The notes under the pieces: generated by a model
Told to the model about the DNA's origin: nothing
Seen by the model: the letters and a program-made list of their open reading frames with translations, nothing else
Database searches by the model: none
Part shown: in pieces, positions 36,984-47,532 of the stretch
Layout of the letters: the number at the start of each line of letters is the position of its first letter
How positions within the stretch are numbered: the stretch's first letter is position 1
DNA from: Hemicentrotus pulcherrimus
Taxonomy: Eukaryota; Echinodermata; Echinoidea; Camarodonta; Strongylocentrotidae
Length of the DNA: 64,000 bases
Direction: 5' to 3'
Assembly (NCBI GenBank): GCA_003118195.1
Contig: BEXV01000238.1
Location: forward strand, 64,111 to 128,110
Position numbers and translations under genes: made by a program

Positions 36984-37065
36984 GGTATTAGGTTGGGTTT
37001 AGGGGGTTTAGGTTGGGTTTGGGGGGTTTAGGTTAGTGTTGAGGTTAGATTTAGGGTTTAAGTCA
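36984..37065 (+). repeat. Degenerate ttaggg/ttgggt run
   Basis: Blocks of tattaggttgggtttagg, gggtttaggttgggtttggg and gatttagggtttaag resemble a decayed telomere repeat. A shorter run, gttaggttgggttgggttag, is at about 31201. Both are also G-rich enough to fold as G-quadruplexes. Confidence 0.55.
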
Positions 37066-38394
37066 ACTCATTCAGTGTACGAAACTGAATGATAGAGCAA
37101 CCCAATGTATTTCTACACATAGGGAGGGAGGGGCTGGGGCATCTTGTATTAGTTATGCACTTACTTACTGCTGTGTCATTTCGATCACTGTTTGCACACT
37201 AGCTTAAGACGGACAGATTCCGCATTTATAGATCTGGATCTGTCAAAAAAATGAAAAGTGACAAATAAACAACTAAAACTCACAGTGTGTCAAAACAAAT
37301 TTTGGCTACCAATACATTTCAAATTGACATCCATGGCACATACATGTAATGGTGTTATTCTTCAAATCATGGTAATTACCATAAGACTTTACGCCATTAA
37401 GCAACGGTATTATTTGCTCTTTCTCTATTTCCTAAATGCTCTCTATAAATATATATTTGTTTGTTCCATAATTGTTGTACAAATTAGCCATTTTTAACAG
37501 TAAAGCGGTTAGTACAGCTCGGTAAGGCAGTTGCTTAGATGATGAATGTGAGATTGATGTAGTATTCAGCTACACGTACTGTTTATTTGTTCTTGAAGAG
37601 AGTTTAACAAAACAATTCTTTTGAGGATTTTTTTGATGGCTATATTGATGGTCATCATGGTATTTTGACAAATATTATTTTACGAGCTTTTGTAGGATAA
37701 TTGCAAGTTGCACGATGTGCGCATCTTTGAGTTGTACATGTACATGCAAAAAAATATATTACTGCTCTGCAAAATGCTGCTACAGTATATGCGCATACAT
37801 GTACTTATTTAAGCATACATGTATATACAGTACATGTATCATCTTCTTATTCACAAAGGAAAGGCTTACAGGGATTGATAACTCTCCTTCAAATGGTTAA
37901 CTTTTATGATGTGTACATGCATTTGTCACACTTTGCTTCAAAATTCTCTGCAACACGCGTTCTGTATTCGCTGGATTGTTTTGTTAATCTAGGAAGAAGA
38001 AAAAATTCCTTGCGATTATTTTACTGAAGTTTTAGGAACAGCATTCACATAGTCCCCAAGAATATTTTGAAGTTGATTCAAAATTTGATATTAAGTGATT
38101 TTATATTATTATGTATCAAAAACATTTTTTATAAGTATGAGTAAACAAAATACAGAATATAATAGTTTCAAACCTATTTTCTTTGAGAAACAAATTTTTA
38201 ATGGCTGAAAATGAGATAGTTTTGATTTGTAAAGATTGTATTTTCTATTAAGTAGATTTGTGTAATTTTGTGGTCAGACCATCATTAGTTTATTTTTTCC
38301 ATCATAGATTTTGTAATGTCAATCATAAATTGAAATAACCGACTATCAGTCTTTATGTATTTGCTGGATGCAACAAAACGAAACAAAGTTATAT

Positions 38395-38400
38395 AATAAA
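38395..38400 (+). promoter_or_regulatory. Possible poly(A) signal
   Basis: AATAAA followed by ataaag and, within 60 bases, a T/G-rich stretch (tgttatttactctctgtttt). It lies just before element E. Confidence 0.25.
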
Positions 38401-38478
38401 ATAAAGTATAATGAGTGTAAATCTATAATTGACTGGAGTATGTTATTTACTCTCTGTTTTACAATGTGTAAGGCACCA

Positions 38479-38890
38479 GGGCCCGTATTCGATTCAATAC
38501 TTAAGTACAGAATTTAAGCTTTTTACTTAGTATTCGGCTTAGATAAAATACTTGGCCAATTGTGGTATTCAATTCACATTTTTGGCTAAGAATTTTACTC
38601 AAAATCTAAGCGAACTCCATACCACACTTAAGCCAATTATTTGGAGATATTGATAGGCAGGCATATGGTTTTCTTACGCAGTATTATATCCTGCGCACAA
38701 TTATATCAGCGCGCATTTATTGCAATGCATCAATTGCGCATTACTTTTGATTGACTGTGTGACGTCACAATGCTTATCAGTAGTATTTTACTTAGATTTT
38801 GTTGAATACGAGATAAGTCAATTACTTAACTTAGCCATTTACTAAGTAAATTTCTTATTTACGCTAAGTATTGAATTGAATACCGGCCCT
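38479..38890. repeat. Inverted-repeat element E, full copy
   Basis: The left end agggcccgtattcgattcaa and the right end read on the other strand, agggccggtattcaattcaa, are inverted copies; both go on into tacttaag/tacttagcg. Repeated actta/ctaag phrases fill the inside. A rearranged copy is at 50913-51320. Confidence 0.75.
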
Positions 38891-40486
38891 GGGGACTGTG
38901 ATTTCTTGTCATGGCATTGCATTATACATGTACATGCATTTACAAGACCATGCTATATCAAGAAACATCATTACACAGAATACCTGATGTTCAATAACCC
39001 ATCCCCCCCCTTCACCTACCCCATCCCCTTCCCCCACAAATTTCTCATATTCAACATAACATCACAAAGCAAAGTTGCATACTCATAGCTGGATGAACAA
39101 ACATACAAACAAACAAACAGTCAATAAACATCATTTACAGTCAATAACTGAAATTCACAAACAGTTTTAAATTTTAAAAAGAAGAGAAAACAAAAAGAAT
39201 TGTGAAAAGGTTGCTGCTCTCTAGTGTCTGGAGGCCCCTAAAGCACAATTTCAGAGTTTTGGAGCGATGGAATGGTACATCAGAATCTCCACTCTCTTCT
39301 GATTCGGTAGTGGGATTTCAGGTAAGGTAAGAATGAGATGCATGATTGTGGTGACACAGAGATGATGGCGTGGGACTGCGTGTGCTCATGGACCAGAATG
39401 TGTATGCCGAGAGCCAGAAGGATGTCAATGCATGTGCTTTTAATTTAGTATCAGTCAATGTTGCTCTGGTTTTCGACGGACCAATTTGTGATGAGGATGC
39501 TCAGTACCTCTCAGATGGAGTGATGATCGTGAATATACTTTTCAGACAGATAAGTATACATCTCAGGACATACATGTAGCTTGATTCTTTACCGGTACAG
39601 TGAAAAGAATCATTTTCTCAAACGTCATCACTTGTTCTGAACAATACTGCCTCATTATCTTTCATTTGTTGAAGTGCATGATAAATGCCAGACACATGAA
39701 AAATGCTGGACCCACAAAAGATTAGGGTGTTTATCTAATTGTCTGAAAAACCTATGATATTGTATTAAAGTGCACTTTATTAAACTGAAGCATGTACATA
39801 TAAACTTGTAGGTAGCCAAGCAAAATGTAGTATAAAAACCCAGCATTTTTATTTTAGTAGTAAATGGGAATTACTCTTTCTGAGATGTACTGAGCTACTC
39901 GTGCCCTTCACAAAAGTACAAAATTCCCAAACGAATGAACAGAATATGAGAAGAATGTATAGTTGGTAGTCATTTGAGACTTGGAGTATAGTTTTGCCAG
40001 TATGAATGGTGAGATGGCTGTTAAAGTCTCTGTATTCAAGTGTTTTTGTGGTGACTTTCAGGTGATTGAGCGGTTGTATTGGTGTAGTTGTTGTTGTTGA
40101 GTGAAGATGGTAAGTTAAATATCTTTTTTTCATTTTTAAAGTTGCCCCTTAAGACGTACAATAATATTGTAAATGTCATTGTTTAAGTAAATACTGTGCT
40201 TTAAAATCATATTTTAGCTATTTTAGGAGGAATTTGCTGAATTCAATTTTTATTCAGAAATTCATGTACATGTGTATATTGTTTTGTTGTTATTTTGTAT
40301 TTTTATTAGAGAATGTTCTCCGAAGCTGACCAGCTCTTTGTTTCCATTTCTATTTTACTGTTTGCATTTGTAAAGTGGGGCCTGTAAATACTCTGCTTAT
40401 AAACAAATATGTGCTTGAAACTGATTTACCAGTCATGGTAATCTTTGTTATGAAACTCATGATTTTCCTTTCATTTTATTCTTTAG

Positions 40487-40599
40487 GTTCCCCCGCCCCG
40501 TCACCCACCAAATCCATACCAAGCTATAACAACGGTTCCTCAGAAGTAGTCACGTCACCAGTCACAAATAATCATGAAGACGAACCAGTCAAGAAAAAG
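40487..40599 (+). CDS. FARP1/2: FARP exon: linker just before DH
   Basis: The acceptor is ttttattctttag and the donor is gtaagat. It reads SPAPSPTKSIPSYNNGSSEV and VTSPVTNNHEDEPVKKK. It needs one base from the exon before (codon xGT) and ends in phase 0. The Ser-Pro and Thr-Pro rich start and the basic end resemble FARP linkers ahead of DH in general character only; the phase link to the RHPPDRAY exon is exact. Confidence 0.8.
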
Positions 40600-41690
40600 G
40601 TAAGATATTCAAATTATAGGCTTGTAAAAGATTGTTGTTTGTGGGAAAAACTGTAAAAGCTGTTATTTTTTTTCGTTTGATTTTCGCGAATTGCATTAAA
40701 AAAAATATCAGCATACAATTGTGTGCTTGCGCCCTCTCAAATCTTGATCCCGCGCCAGCGCCATTCACCTAGCTAGCTAACTGCCACAGCGTTGTTCGTA
40801 ATCGCATGTTCCTTCTATCCATGCGCGTACATTGCCCAGATTGTATGACGCACGCACGTAATCCTAATACCAAACAAACTTGTGTGTGTACTTACGTGTA
40901 CAGAGTCGGTGAGAATCTCTGTGAATATTTCATGCCCATTTATTAATTCTGCTGTGTGCTATTCGCGAGTTAAGCAGCGACTCGCAAAAATGTCTTCTTA
41001 GCCTGTCATTTTCGAAAAAATCAGCTTATACAGTAGTGGAATATTAAAGATGTGAGCAAATTTTGATTTAAAATTACAATTCCTTCCCAGTCTTGAATAA
41101 TGAATTTATTCATGCAAAATATTCCAGGTGTTTCATTTGAACTTTGATAACAGCTTTTGTTCATACTCATTATCTGTATGCCCATAGAATGCAGATGAAG
41201 TTTTGTAATATTGATTTTATACATTCCAGCTGTATACAAATCATTTTTAACGTGATCAGTACAATTTAGCAATACACATTTAGGAGACTTAGAATTTTGT
41301 TGATGCTGTGCTGAAGGAACTCGAAAGGAAGACAATAATAGGAAAAGCAGAAGATTATGAATAAGTAGCACATGTAGGTGACTCACTGTGGTTGCAGGTC
41401 ATACACCAGGTCATGCAGTAGGCAACGTTAGTCCGACTGAAAAGGAAGTGGTTTTTATAAGCTGATGAGGGTTGGATCATGTGATACCTTGTAAGACCTT
41501 CGTTCAAGAGGACTAAGAAGGGAGAGAGAGATAGAGATGGATGGGTTTGTCTTCTAGAATAATGTAGTGATGAAGGAAATGATTTATTATTAGTATTCTC
41601 AAATGTAGGTTCCATAAAGGTCTGTATGTACGTATGTGTAATATTCCCTGTAAATAAATATTTATAAAGAACGTCTGTTCTGTTTTAAAA

Positions 41691-41850
41691 GGATGTGAAT
41701 ATGTGCAGGTATTAAGAGCCTTTGTTTAGGTCACCGCTTTATATTGGCTTGAAAAGTTAGTTCTCATCAAGGATGTGAATATGTGCAGGTATTAAGATCC
41801 TTTGTTTAGGTCACAGCTTTATATTGGCTTGAAAAGTTAGTTCTCATCAA
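41691..41850. repeat. 80-bp tandem duplication
   Basis: Units at 41691-41770 and 41771-41850 both begin ggatgtgaatatgtgcaggt and differ at two positions. The duplication is very recent. Confidence 0.95.
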
Positions 41851-41950
41851 ATTTATCCCAAGTGCCATGTTTTAACAGATTTGACCTAGAAAGAAGAGCA
41901 ATTGGCTTGAAATATGTATTTAAAACAAAATAAGTAGTACCGGTAGTAAA

Positions 41951-42050
41951 AAATTTAAAATTAGATATTTACACTATTTTGAAAAAAAATCACAACTTAA
42001 AAATTCAAAATTAGATATTTACACTATTCTAAAAAAAAATCACAACTTAT
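41951..42050. repeat. 50-bp tandem duplication
   Basis: Units at 41951 and 42001 share aaaattagatatttacacta and aaaaaatcacaactta with few differences. Confidence 0.9.
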
Positions 42051-42257
42051 CTGCTGTTTTGATGGCATTCTTTTTGTGTGGAGTTTGTAAAGTTCACCAA
42101 ACTATTGAAAATTTTATTACAAAGCAATTTCATGCAAATGTGTGTATGGAACTTGAAAAACAGTTTTAAACTCTGTGTATTAAGTGTAAGCAATTATTGA
42201 TATGTTGATTTACATATTTTATTTTTGTTTTGTTTGCTTTTTGTATTTTTTTTACAG

Positions 42258-42347
42258 AGGCATCCTCCTGACAGGGCCTACTTCATTGCTAAAGAAATCT
42301 TGACAACGGAAAGAACATATCTCAAAGACTTGGAAGTAGTTGTAGTC
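42258..42347 (+). CDS. FARP1/2: FARP exon: start of DH (RhoGEF) domain
   Basis: The acceptor is ttttttttacag and the donor is gtaagtat. The 30 codons read RHPPDRAYFIAKEILTTERT and YLKDLEVVVV. The motif AKEILTTERTYLKDLEV is the CR1 helix of the Dbl domain, which contacts the GTPase switch regions; vertebrate FARP has IKEILATERTYLKDLEV. Confidence 0.97.
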
Positions 42348-43076
42348 GTAAGTATCAATCAACTTTGTCTGACAGGTTCCATTAAATGTTACCTCATTTG
42401 TATTGAAGGTAAATTATCTTTGAAATTGCCATACCCTATTGTTGGGCAAACTCAAGAATTGTATCATAAATTGCTTGCAGTCCTGTTTATTCTGGCAGTG
42501 TAAATTTTTTGCCTACACTTGCTTTGCTTGTTATACCTCATAAATTTGTGAGTATTCAAATTTCTTTAAAGAAATTTCTGTTAAGGTTTACAACCTTTTA
42601 AATGCTACACCGTATAAGCAACCCTGTAACTGATCATTGGATCAGGGGCCGATCGGGGGCTGATCAGGTGAAATCGGATAATAAATTCCGATCGCCGATC
42701 AATGAATATAATGTAGGCACGCATTTCTTTTCCATTGTCATTAAAATCCAAGATGGCGGCTCACATGTTTTGTTTAGACTGATATTATCAATTTCAAAGT
42801 CATGAAAAGGCACTTAATATCAACAAACATGGGTTGGTGACCTTTCATGCTTATTGTCATAAACTGGAATAAAGAAGAAAACCAGGAGGTCCCAGTTTCG
42901 AAACCAAATCAACGCTTGTTCCCTTTAGTAAGGCATTTGTCCTCTTTACCAAGTCCCTCAGAGAGGACTTAAAGCCGTCGGTCCCCTGGTTGCTTACTCA
43001 CAAGCATACACATACACATGCTTTCTTAGCAGTGGGATAAAACAAACCGCTCAACCAACCTACTTTTTTCTTACAG
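42348..43076 (+). other. FARP intron with SINE-like fragment
   Basis: Between about 42870 and 43020 the sequence resembles the 3' half of a tRNA-derived SINE (ggtcccagtttcgaaacc, then agccgtcggtcccctggttg). Only a fragment is present and no family name can be given. Nothing else is seen. Confidence 0.4.
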
Positions 43077-43207
43077 TGGTTCCGGAAAGCAACGACCAAC
43101 GAGGCGAATCTTCCAGAGACACTGGATGTTCTCTTCAGCCACCTAGACCCTATATATGAATTCCATTGTAAATTCCTCAAAGAAGTTGAACAGCGCCTTT
43201 CATCGTG
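43077..43207 (+). CDS. FARP1/2: FARP exon: DH domain
   Basis: The acceptor is cttttttcttacag and the donor is gtaagaat. It reads WFRKATTNEANLPETLDVLF, SHLDPIYEFHCKFLKEVEQR and LSSW (the last W is completed in the next exon). Vertebrate FARP1 has LLFSNIDPIYEFHRGFLREV at this place. This is the second DH helix region. Confidence 0.96.
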
Positions 43208-43216
43208 GTAAGAATG

Positions 43217-43436
43217 CCAATGTGTAGTCCCAATTATTGAATTCTGTGATGGTTCTAAAATGTTTACCAGTTTGTTGTCCCAAGTATTGAATTCTGTGTT
43301 GGTTCTAAAATGTTTACCAATACTTTGTCCCAAGAATTGAATTCTGTGTCGGTTCTAACATGGTTACCATAATTACATTTACCAATGTGTAGTCCCAAAC
43401 TATTGAGTTCTGTGTTGATTCTAAAATGTTTACACC
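43217..43436. repeat. 50-bp tandem repeat, four copies
   Basis: The unit ccaatgtgtagtcccaa-tattgaattctgtg-tggttctaaaatgttta is repeated with 50-bp spacing at 43241, 43291 and 43341 (attctgtg phrase), and once more at about 43406 after a 15-bp insertion. It starts 10 bp after the exon donor. Confidence 0.9.
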
Positions 43437-43709
43437 AATATTAAGATTTAGATTTTGCTGTAGCCGCATTCAAAACTTGGAAAAGCATCCATCTTTCCAT
43501 AAGGGAAATTACCTGTCTTGCCACCGTCAAAAGATTCTTCAAAACCTACTTTTTCCCCCAGTGATCTACATGTATGCCATCTACAGCACCTTCTGTCCTT
43601 TTGTCCTCTTTTCATATATTTGTATTTTTAAGCGCTATGGTACTTGTTGTTTTTAGCACTCCTAATTATTCAATATTATTATTTCATCTCTCTTTTTTTC
43701 CAACTCTAG

Positions 43710-43791
43710 GGAGGGCCGGCCCAATGCCCAGGGCAAAGGAATGTTCCAGAGGGTAGGTGATATCCTGCTCAAGAATGCTCAGCATTTGAAG
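43710..43791 (+). CDS. FARP1/2: FARP exon: DH domain
   Basis: The acceptor is ttccaactctag and the donor is gtaagtcc. It reads EGRPNAQGKGMFQRVGDILL and KNAQHLK. RVGDILLKN matches RIGDILLRN of vertebrate FARP1. Confidence 0.95.
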
Positions 43792-44653
43792 GTAAGTCCA
43801 CCTTACAATTCTAATTTGAACAGATAGATTTTAATTTCAATATCAATATTTATACTGATTTTAACTAGGACTATGTTTGCAATGTGAAAACCTCTTTGTA
43901 GCAAACTTGTGCAGTGCTGGGGAAATCTTTGTAGCACACGTTGCAGAAACAGGAATAATGTCTCCGCACGATGCAATGCAAAATGGCACAATAAAAAAAC
44001 AGCCCTTTCTATAGTTACCTTTATGCCATGGTAAACAGAAAATGCATTATAATTGAAAGGACAACCTCATAAAAAAGGCTGATAATTTAGAATTCACCAC
44101 CTTTAAGCCTACATTCATATGAAGTTTTATCAATAAAAAAAGTCCCCCCTACAGGTTGACCAAGTCAAATAGATTTGTTTCATTCGAATTGATCAACCTG
44201 TTTGATATATTTTTACACTGTTAGATTAAATAGAAGGTTGAGTTAATTTGTGAGCACTATCATTGTTATTGTGCAAGTGTGGAAGAACATCAGATAAAAA
44301 ATGTCATGGCGCTTCAAATGCTTTCATATTCTAAATATGGCATGTAAACAACATACAGAATCCGGACAGATTTTTATGCCACATGTTCGTGTAGCCTCAT
44401 ATGCATCTTTCTGTGTACAGTGCTTGTAACTACATGTATACCAAGACTGGGCCAAATTTCTTATCATTTTGATGATTCCTCAACCTTGCAGTACACACCA
44501 ATACTTATATGCTATATGATCAACCTTTTGGGATAGATTCCACCCCGTTTCTTTCACAATGCAATCACATGACCAGAATTAGTTTATACCTTTAAGCTGT
44601 GAGATTAAGATTGTTCTATGTGTTTTACATGCCTTATTTTCTCTCTTGTGCAG
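43792..44653 (+). other. FARP intron with partial MITE-B
   Basis: The right half of a MITE-B copy (about 44396-44595) lies near the 3' end. The rest shows nothing. Confidence 0.6.
44396..44595 (+). repeat. MITE family B, partial copy
   Basis: It matches the right half of the copies at 49382 and 58353: catctttctgtgta-agtgct, gggccaaatttcttatcatt, atgattcctcaaccttgcag and the end tatacctttaa. The left half is missing. Confidence 0.7.
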
Positions 44654-44840
44654 CTCTACACAGGTTACATCGGCAAGCTGGAGGAGGTCCTGACAGATCT
44701 GGAGGCCACGCTCAGGAAAAACAAGAAGTTTGAGTCTTTCTATCGGGACTTTGAGATCCAGAAGGTCTGCTATCTGCCCTTCAACACATTCCTTCTCAAA
44801 CCTGTCCAGAGGCTGCTACACTACAAACTGGTGCTAGAAA
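44654..44840 (+). CDS. FARP1/2: FARP exon: core of DH domain (CR3)
   Basis: The acceptor is ctctcttgtgcag and the donor is gtaagcaa. It reads LYTGYIGKLEEVLTDLEATL, RKNKKFESFYRDFEIQKVCY, and LPFNTFLLKPVQRLLHYKLV. NTFLLKPVQRLLHYKL is the CR3 signature of Dbl-family exchange factors (pattern L-x-P-x-Q-R-x-x-x-Y) and is nearly the same as in vertebrate FARP. It leaves one A. Confidence 0.98.
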
Positions 44841-45746
44841 GTAAGCAACAACAACAAAAAAAAAAAAAAAAAAACATTTATTTCAAATGGAATATGTTTG
44901 AAAAGAGACTAATGTCAGGAAAGGCAGACAATGACATTCTGTTAAAAGGGCAATACAACCCTTGTGATATTAAGTTTATTTGTATGAAATTGGATAAACA
45001 GAATGACAAAACTTTGAAATAAATTGGACTAATAATAATAAAAAAGTTATAAATGTTTGAAATATGAGATCGCTAAGCCTAAGTGAATCTCAAATTGGCA
45101 GTTTGGTAAAGTTTTTGTAGAGTTGTTCACTTTCAAGATTGGATTTCCCTTTAATGATTTCATCCTAGCTGAGAATCCAAAAATCTATGAGATAGTGTGA
45201 CAATAGTTTTCCATATTTTTTCTCGACCAAAGCAGGACATCATCATAACATCAAAGGACCAAAGTTTTTATATCCAAGCTCTTGTTTTAGAATAGGATAG
45301 AGGATAGAAAACTGCTCCTGATATACATGTATCTACCATCTCAAACGGTGGTTCAGTATCTCTGTACATGTAAAGAAACGTCCCAAAGTAATTTGTAATT
45401 AGCGTTGTTTCTAACTATTTCTTTATTGAAACCAAACCTTGTTTATACAGATAGATAAGAATGATAGAAATAATGTAAACAAAGTCAAAGAAACTGTAGA
45501 ATCTTATACATAAATATATGAATAACAATGTGCTACAATCAAACCATGACGCACTAAATATATTAATTAATGTAAGCGCATGAGTACAACATTTTATAAC
45601 GATTGTATTTGAGATTAGAAGTAATTAGGGCAGGAACGTCTATAACTTCAGCAGTTTATAATGAAATTGGTAGTAAAATCAATCTTTAATTCAAATCTCC
45701 AATTAATCTATAATTAATTTGATTTAAATTTTCTCCTTTTTTTCAG
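44841..45746 (+). other. FARP intron with TTAA-flanked element
   Basis: A poly(A) stretch follows the donor. Element V occupies 44942-45154. The remainder is AT-rich with no other feature seen. Confidence 0.55.
44942..45154. repeat. Inverted-end element V (ttaaaaggg ... ccctttaa)
   Basis: The left end is ttaaaagggcaatacaaccc and the right end is attggatttccctttaa, so both tips are TTAA plus a short inverted agggt/cccttt. Similar tips are seen at 6350-6365 (gtggatttccctttaa) and at 21473-21495 (ttaaagggaagtccaccc). Confidence 0.55.
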
Positions 45747-45797
45747 GACTTGTGAAGCACTATCAACCGTCTCATCCGGACTACAAGGATTGCAAGG
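45747..45797 (+). CDS. FARP1/2: FARP exon: DH domain, short exon
   Basis: The acceptor is cctttttttcag and the donor is gtaagtga. It reads RLVKHYQPSHPDYKDCK, matching RLCGHYSPGHHDYADCH of vertebrate FARP1. Phases fit both neighbours. Confidence 0.95.
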
Positions 45798-45845
45798 GTA
45801 AGTGAAAGTCCTCTATGAAGTTTCTAAATCCCATGCGGAGAATCT

Positions 45846-45983
45846 GGGCCCTGTTATCAATAACAAGTTACAATAACTGTTATAAGCTACTGAAATCGTG
45901 GCATCTGATTGGCTGAGAGCTAATTTGTGATAGAATTTTAGTTTTGTTTTTTTATTGATAACAAGTTTTATGATACAGGGTCC
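45846..45983. repeat. MITE family C, copy 2
   Basis: It has gggccctgttatcaataaca at the left, the shared centre ctgaaatcgtggcatctgat, and gataacaagttttatgatac agggtcc at the right. It begins 48 bp after an exon donor. Confidence 0.75.
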
Positions 45984-46542
45984 TGTTTCACGCTTGGATT
46001 CTGTGCATCACATAGATCATTTATGAGTTACTTTATCCTCATTTTGAGAGTATTTTTTAAACGTGCAGTTCCTATTTAGAAAAGTAATTTTTGAAGCAGA
46101 TATTTGAATAAATAACATACTTTATGAACCCAATACATGAGAGTAAAATAGGTTTTGTGATTAGTCTAATGAAGAGATTTAAGCTACTGAAGTCCAGCAG
46201 ACAAGTAGACTTGAAGATGAATACTCTTTTGAGTTCTAGAGTTTTCCTTCTACATTCAAAGACAACACTGTTTAGATTTCCAGAGTGTTTTTTTTTAATT
46301 CATCCAAACATTTGCCTGTTTATATTATGAGCTTTGTGTGAAGAGTCAAGTCCTATGTAACTCAAGACATATATGTTTTTGTGTTAAGTATTTAGTGTAT
46401 AAACTTCTAAATTCTATTTGAACTACCAGCTGGAACAATATTATAGATCAGTGACCACCATTTCCAAAAGATGTTATGACCATAACATTTTTATTTCCAA
46501 ATAGTTTGATGATTGTCTCTTTGATTAATTTTTTTTTTCCAG

Positions 46543-46673
46543 CTGCTCTGGGTGATGTAGGAGACTTGACCGCTGACATCGAGGAAAGCGTAAAGAGGAT
46601 TGAAAACTTCCAGAAGCTGACCGAACTACAGAGAGATCTAGTTGGCATGGATACACTCATACAACCAAACAGG
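46543..46673 (+). CDS. FARP1/2: FARP exon: end of DH domain, link to PH1
   Basis: The acceptor is ttttttttccag and the donor is gtaaggag. It reads AALGDVGDLTADIEESVKRI, ENFQKLTELQRDLVGMDTLI and QPNR. ENFQKLTELQRDLVG is almost the same as the vertebrate ENLQKLTELQRDLVG, the last DH helix that runs into PH1. Confidence 0.97.
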
Positions 46674-47373
46674 GTAAGGAGGAGTAGGAAGGAGGATGGT
46701 GGTGGTGAACGTTGTNTGGTAGTGGTGGCGATGGTGGTGGTGTTGGTGGTGGTGATGATGGTTATAATGGTGGTGGTGGTGGTGGTGATGGTAATGATGA
46801 TGATGGTGGTGGTGGTGGTGGGGGCTGCGACGACGACGACGACGACAACAGTGCTGGTGATGGTGGTGATGGTGATGATAATGATGATGGTGATGGTAAC
46901 GATGATGGTAATGGTGGTAGTGATGATAGTGATTTTGGTAATGAAGATGACAGTGCTGATACTGCTGCTGATGGTGGTGATGGTGATGATGATGATGATG
47001 ATGGTGATGGTGGTGATGGTGGTGATGGTGATGGTAATGATGATGGTGATGGTGGTAGTGATGATAGGGATTTTGGTAATGAAGATGACAGTGCTGATAC
47101 TGCTGCTGATGGTGGTGATAGTGATGGTGATGCTGATGATCATGATCATGAAGATGTAGTAAAATAGATTGATTTCTGGTCAGATTTTCTTAATTTCCTT
47201 CATACATCTGTGCTGTTCATTATTATGATACTGATACTTGGAAATTATATCTTTAGACGAAATGATTATTAACAACACATGAAATGTGTGTCACTTTGTT
47301 CAAAATAATTCTCCTGTATGATAAAATGTTTTTTTAAATTATTCAACCATCCAATCTCTCTTGATCTCAACAG
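46674..47373 (+). other. FARP intron filled by ggt/gat repeat
   Basis: Most of the intron is the trinucleotide repeat described at 46710-47160. A single unresolved base (N) is at 46716. Confidence 0.8.
46710..47160. repeat. ggt/gat repeat with 138-bp higher-order unit
   Basis: Mixed ggt, gat and gtg triplets. A longer phrase, gattttggtaatgaagatga then cagtgctgatactgctgctg, occurs at about 46931 and again at 47069, so blocks of 138 bp have been duplicated inside the repeat. Long Gly/Asp and Val/Met frames in it are by-products. Confidence 0.9.
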
Positions 47374-47532
47374 CATTTTATCCGAGAGGGTTGCCTTCAC
47401 AAGCTGTCACGCAAGGGCTACCAGCAGCGCATGTTTTTCCTCTTCTCAGACGTCTTGGTGTACACCAGCAAAGGGGTCACGCCCACCAACCAGTTCAAAG
47501 TTCACGGCCAAATCCCTCTAAAAGGAGTAGTG
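47374..47532 (+). CDS. FARP1/2: FARP exon: first half of PH1
   Basis: The acceptor is ttgatctcaacag and the donor is gtgagtta. It reads HFIREGCLHKLSRKGYQQRM, FFLFSDVLVYTSKGVTPTNQ and FKVHGQIPLKGVV. EGCLHKL is the first PH strand, RMFFLFSDVLVYTSKG the third and fourth; vertebrate FARP1 has REGCLHKLTKKGLQQRMFFL. Confidence 0.98.

Larger units (their letters stand above)
27090..40486 (+). other. 13.4-kb sequence after the linker exon: intron, possibly in part 3' UTR
   Basis: It is intronic for the full-length transcript. It is poorer in repeat copies than the other introns: only MITE-A copy 3 (33464-33791), a telomere-like run (36984-37065) and element E (38479-38890) were found. Poly(A) signals AATAAA at 28084, 29383, 36659 and 38395 would allow a transcript that ends here. 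Short open frames show no family resemblance. Confidence 0.6.
40600..42257 (+). other. FARP intron with two tandem duplications
   Basis: Apart from the 80-bp and 50-bp tandem duplications near its 3' end, I see only unique-looking sequence. A GC-richer patch at 40730-40870 has several cacgcacg and gcgcg steps but no identified feature. Confidence 0.6.

Noticed and set aside
46448..47167. Gly/Asp-rich and Val/Met-rich long frames
   Set aside because: They are translations of a ggt/gat triplet array in several frames at once, and the array lies between two well-defined FARP exons.
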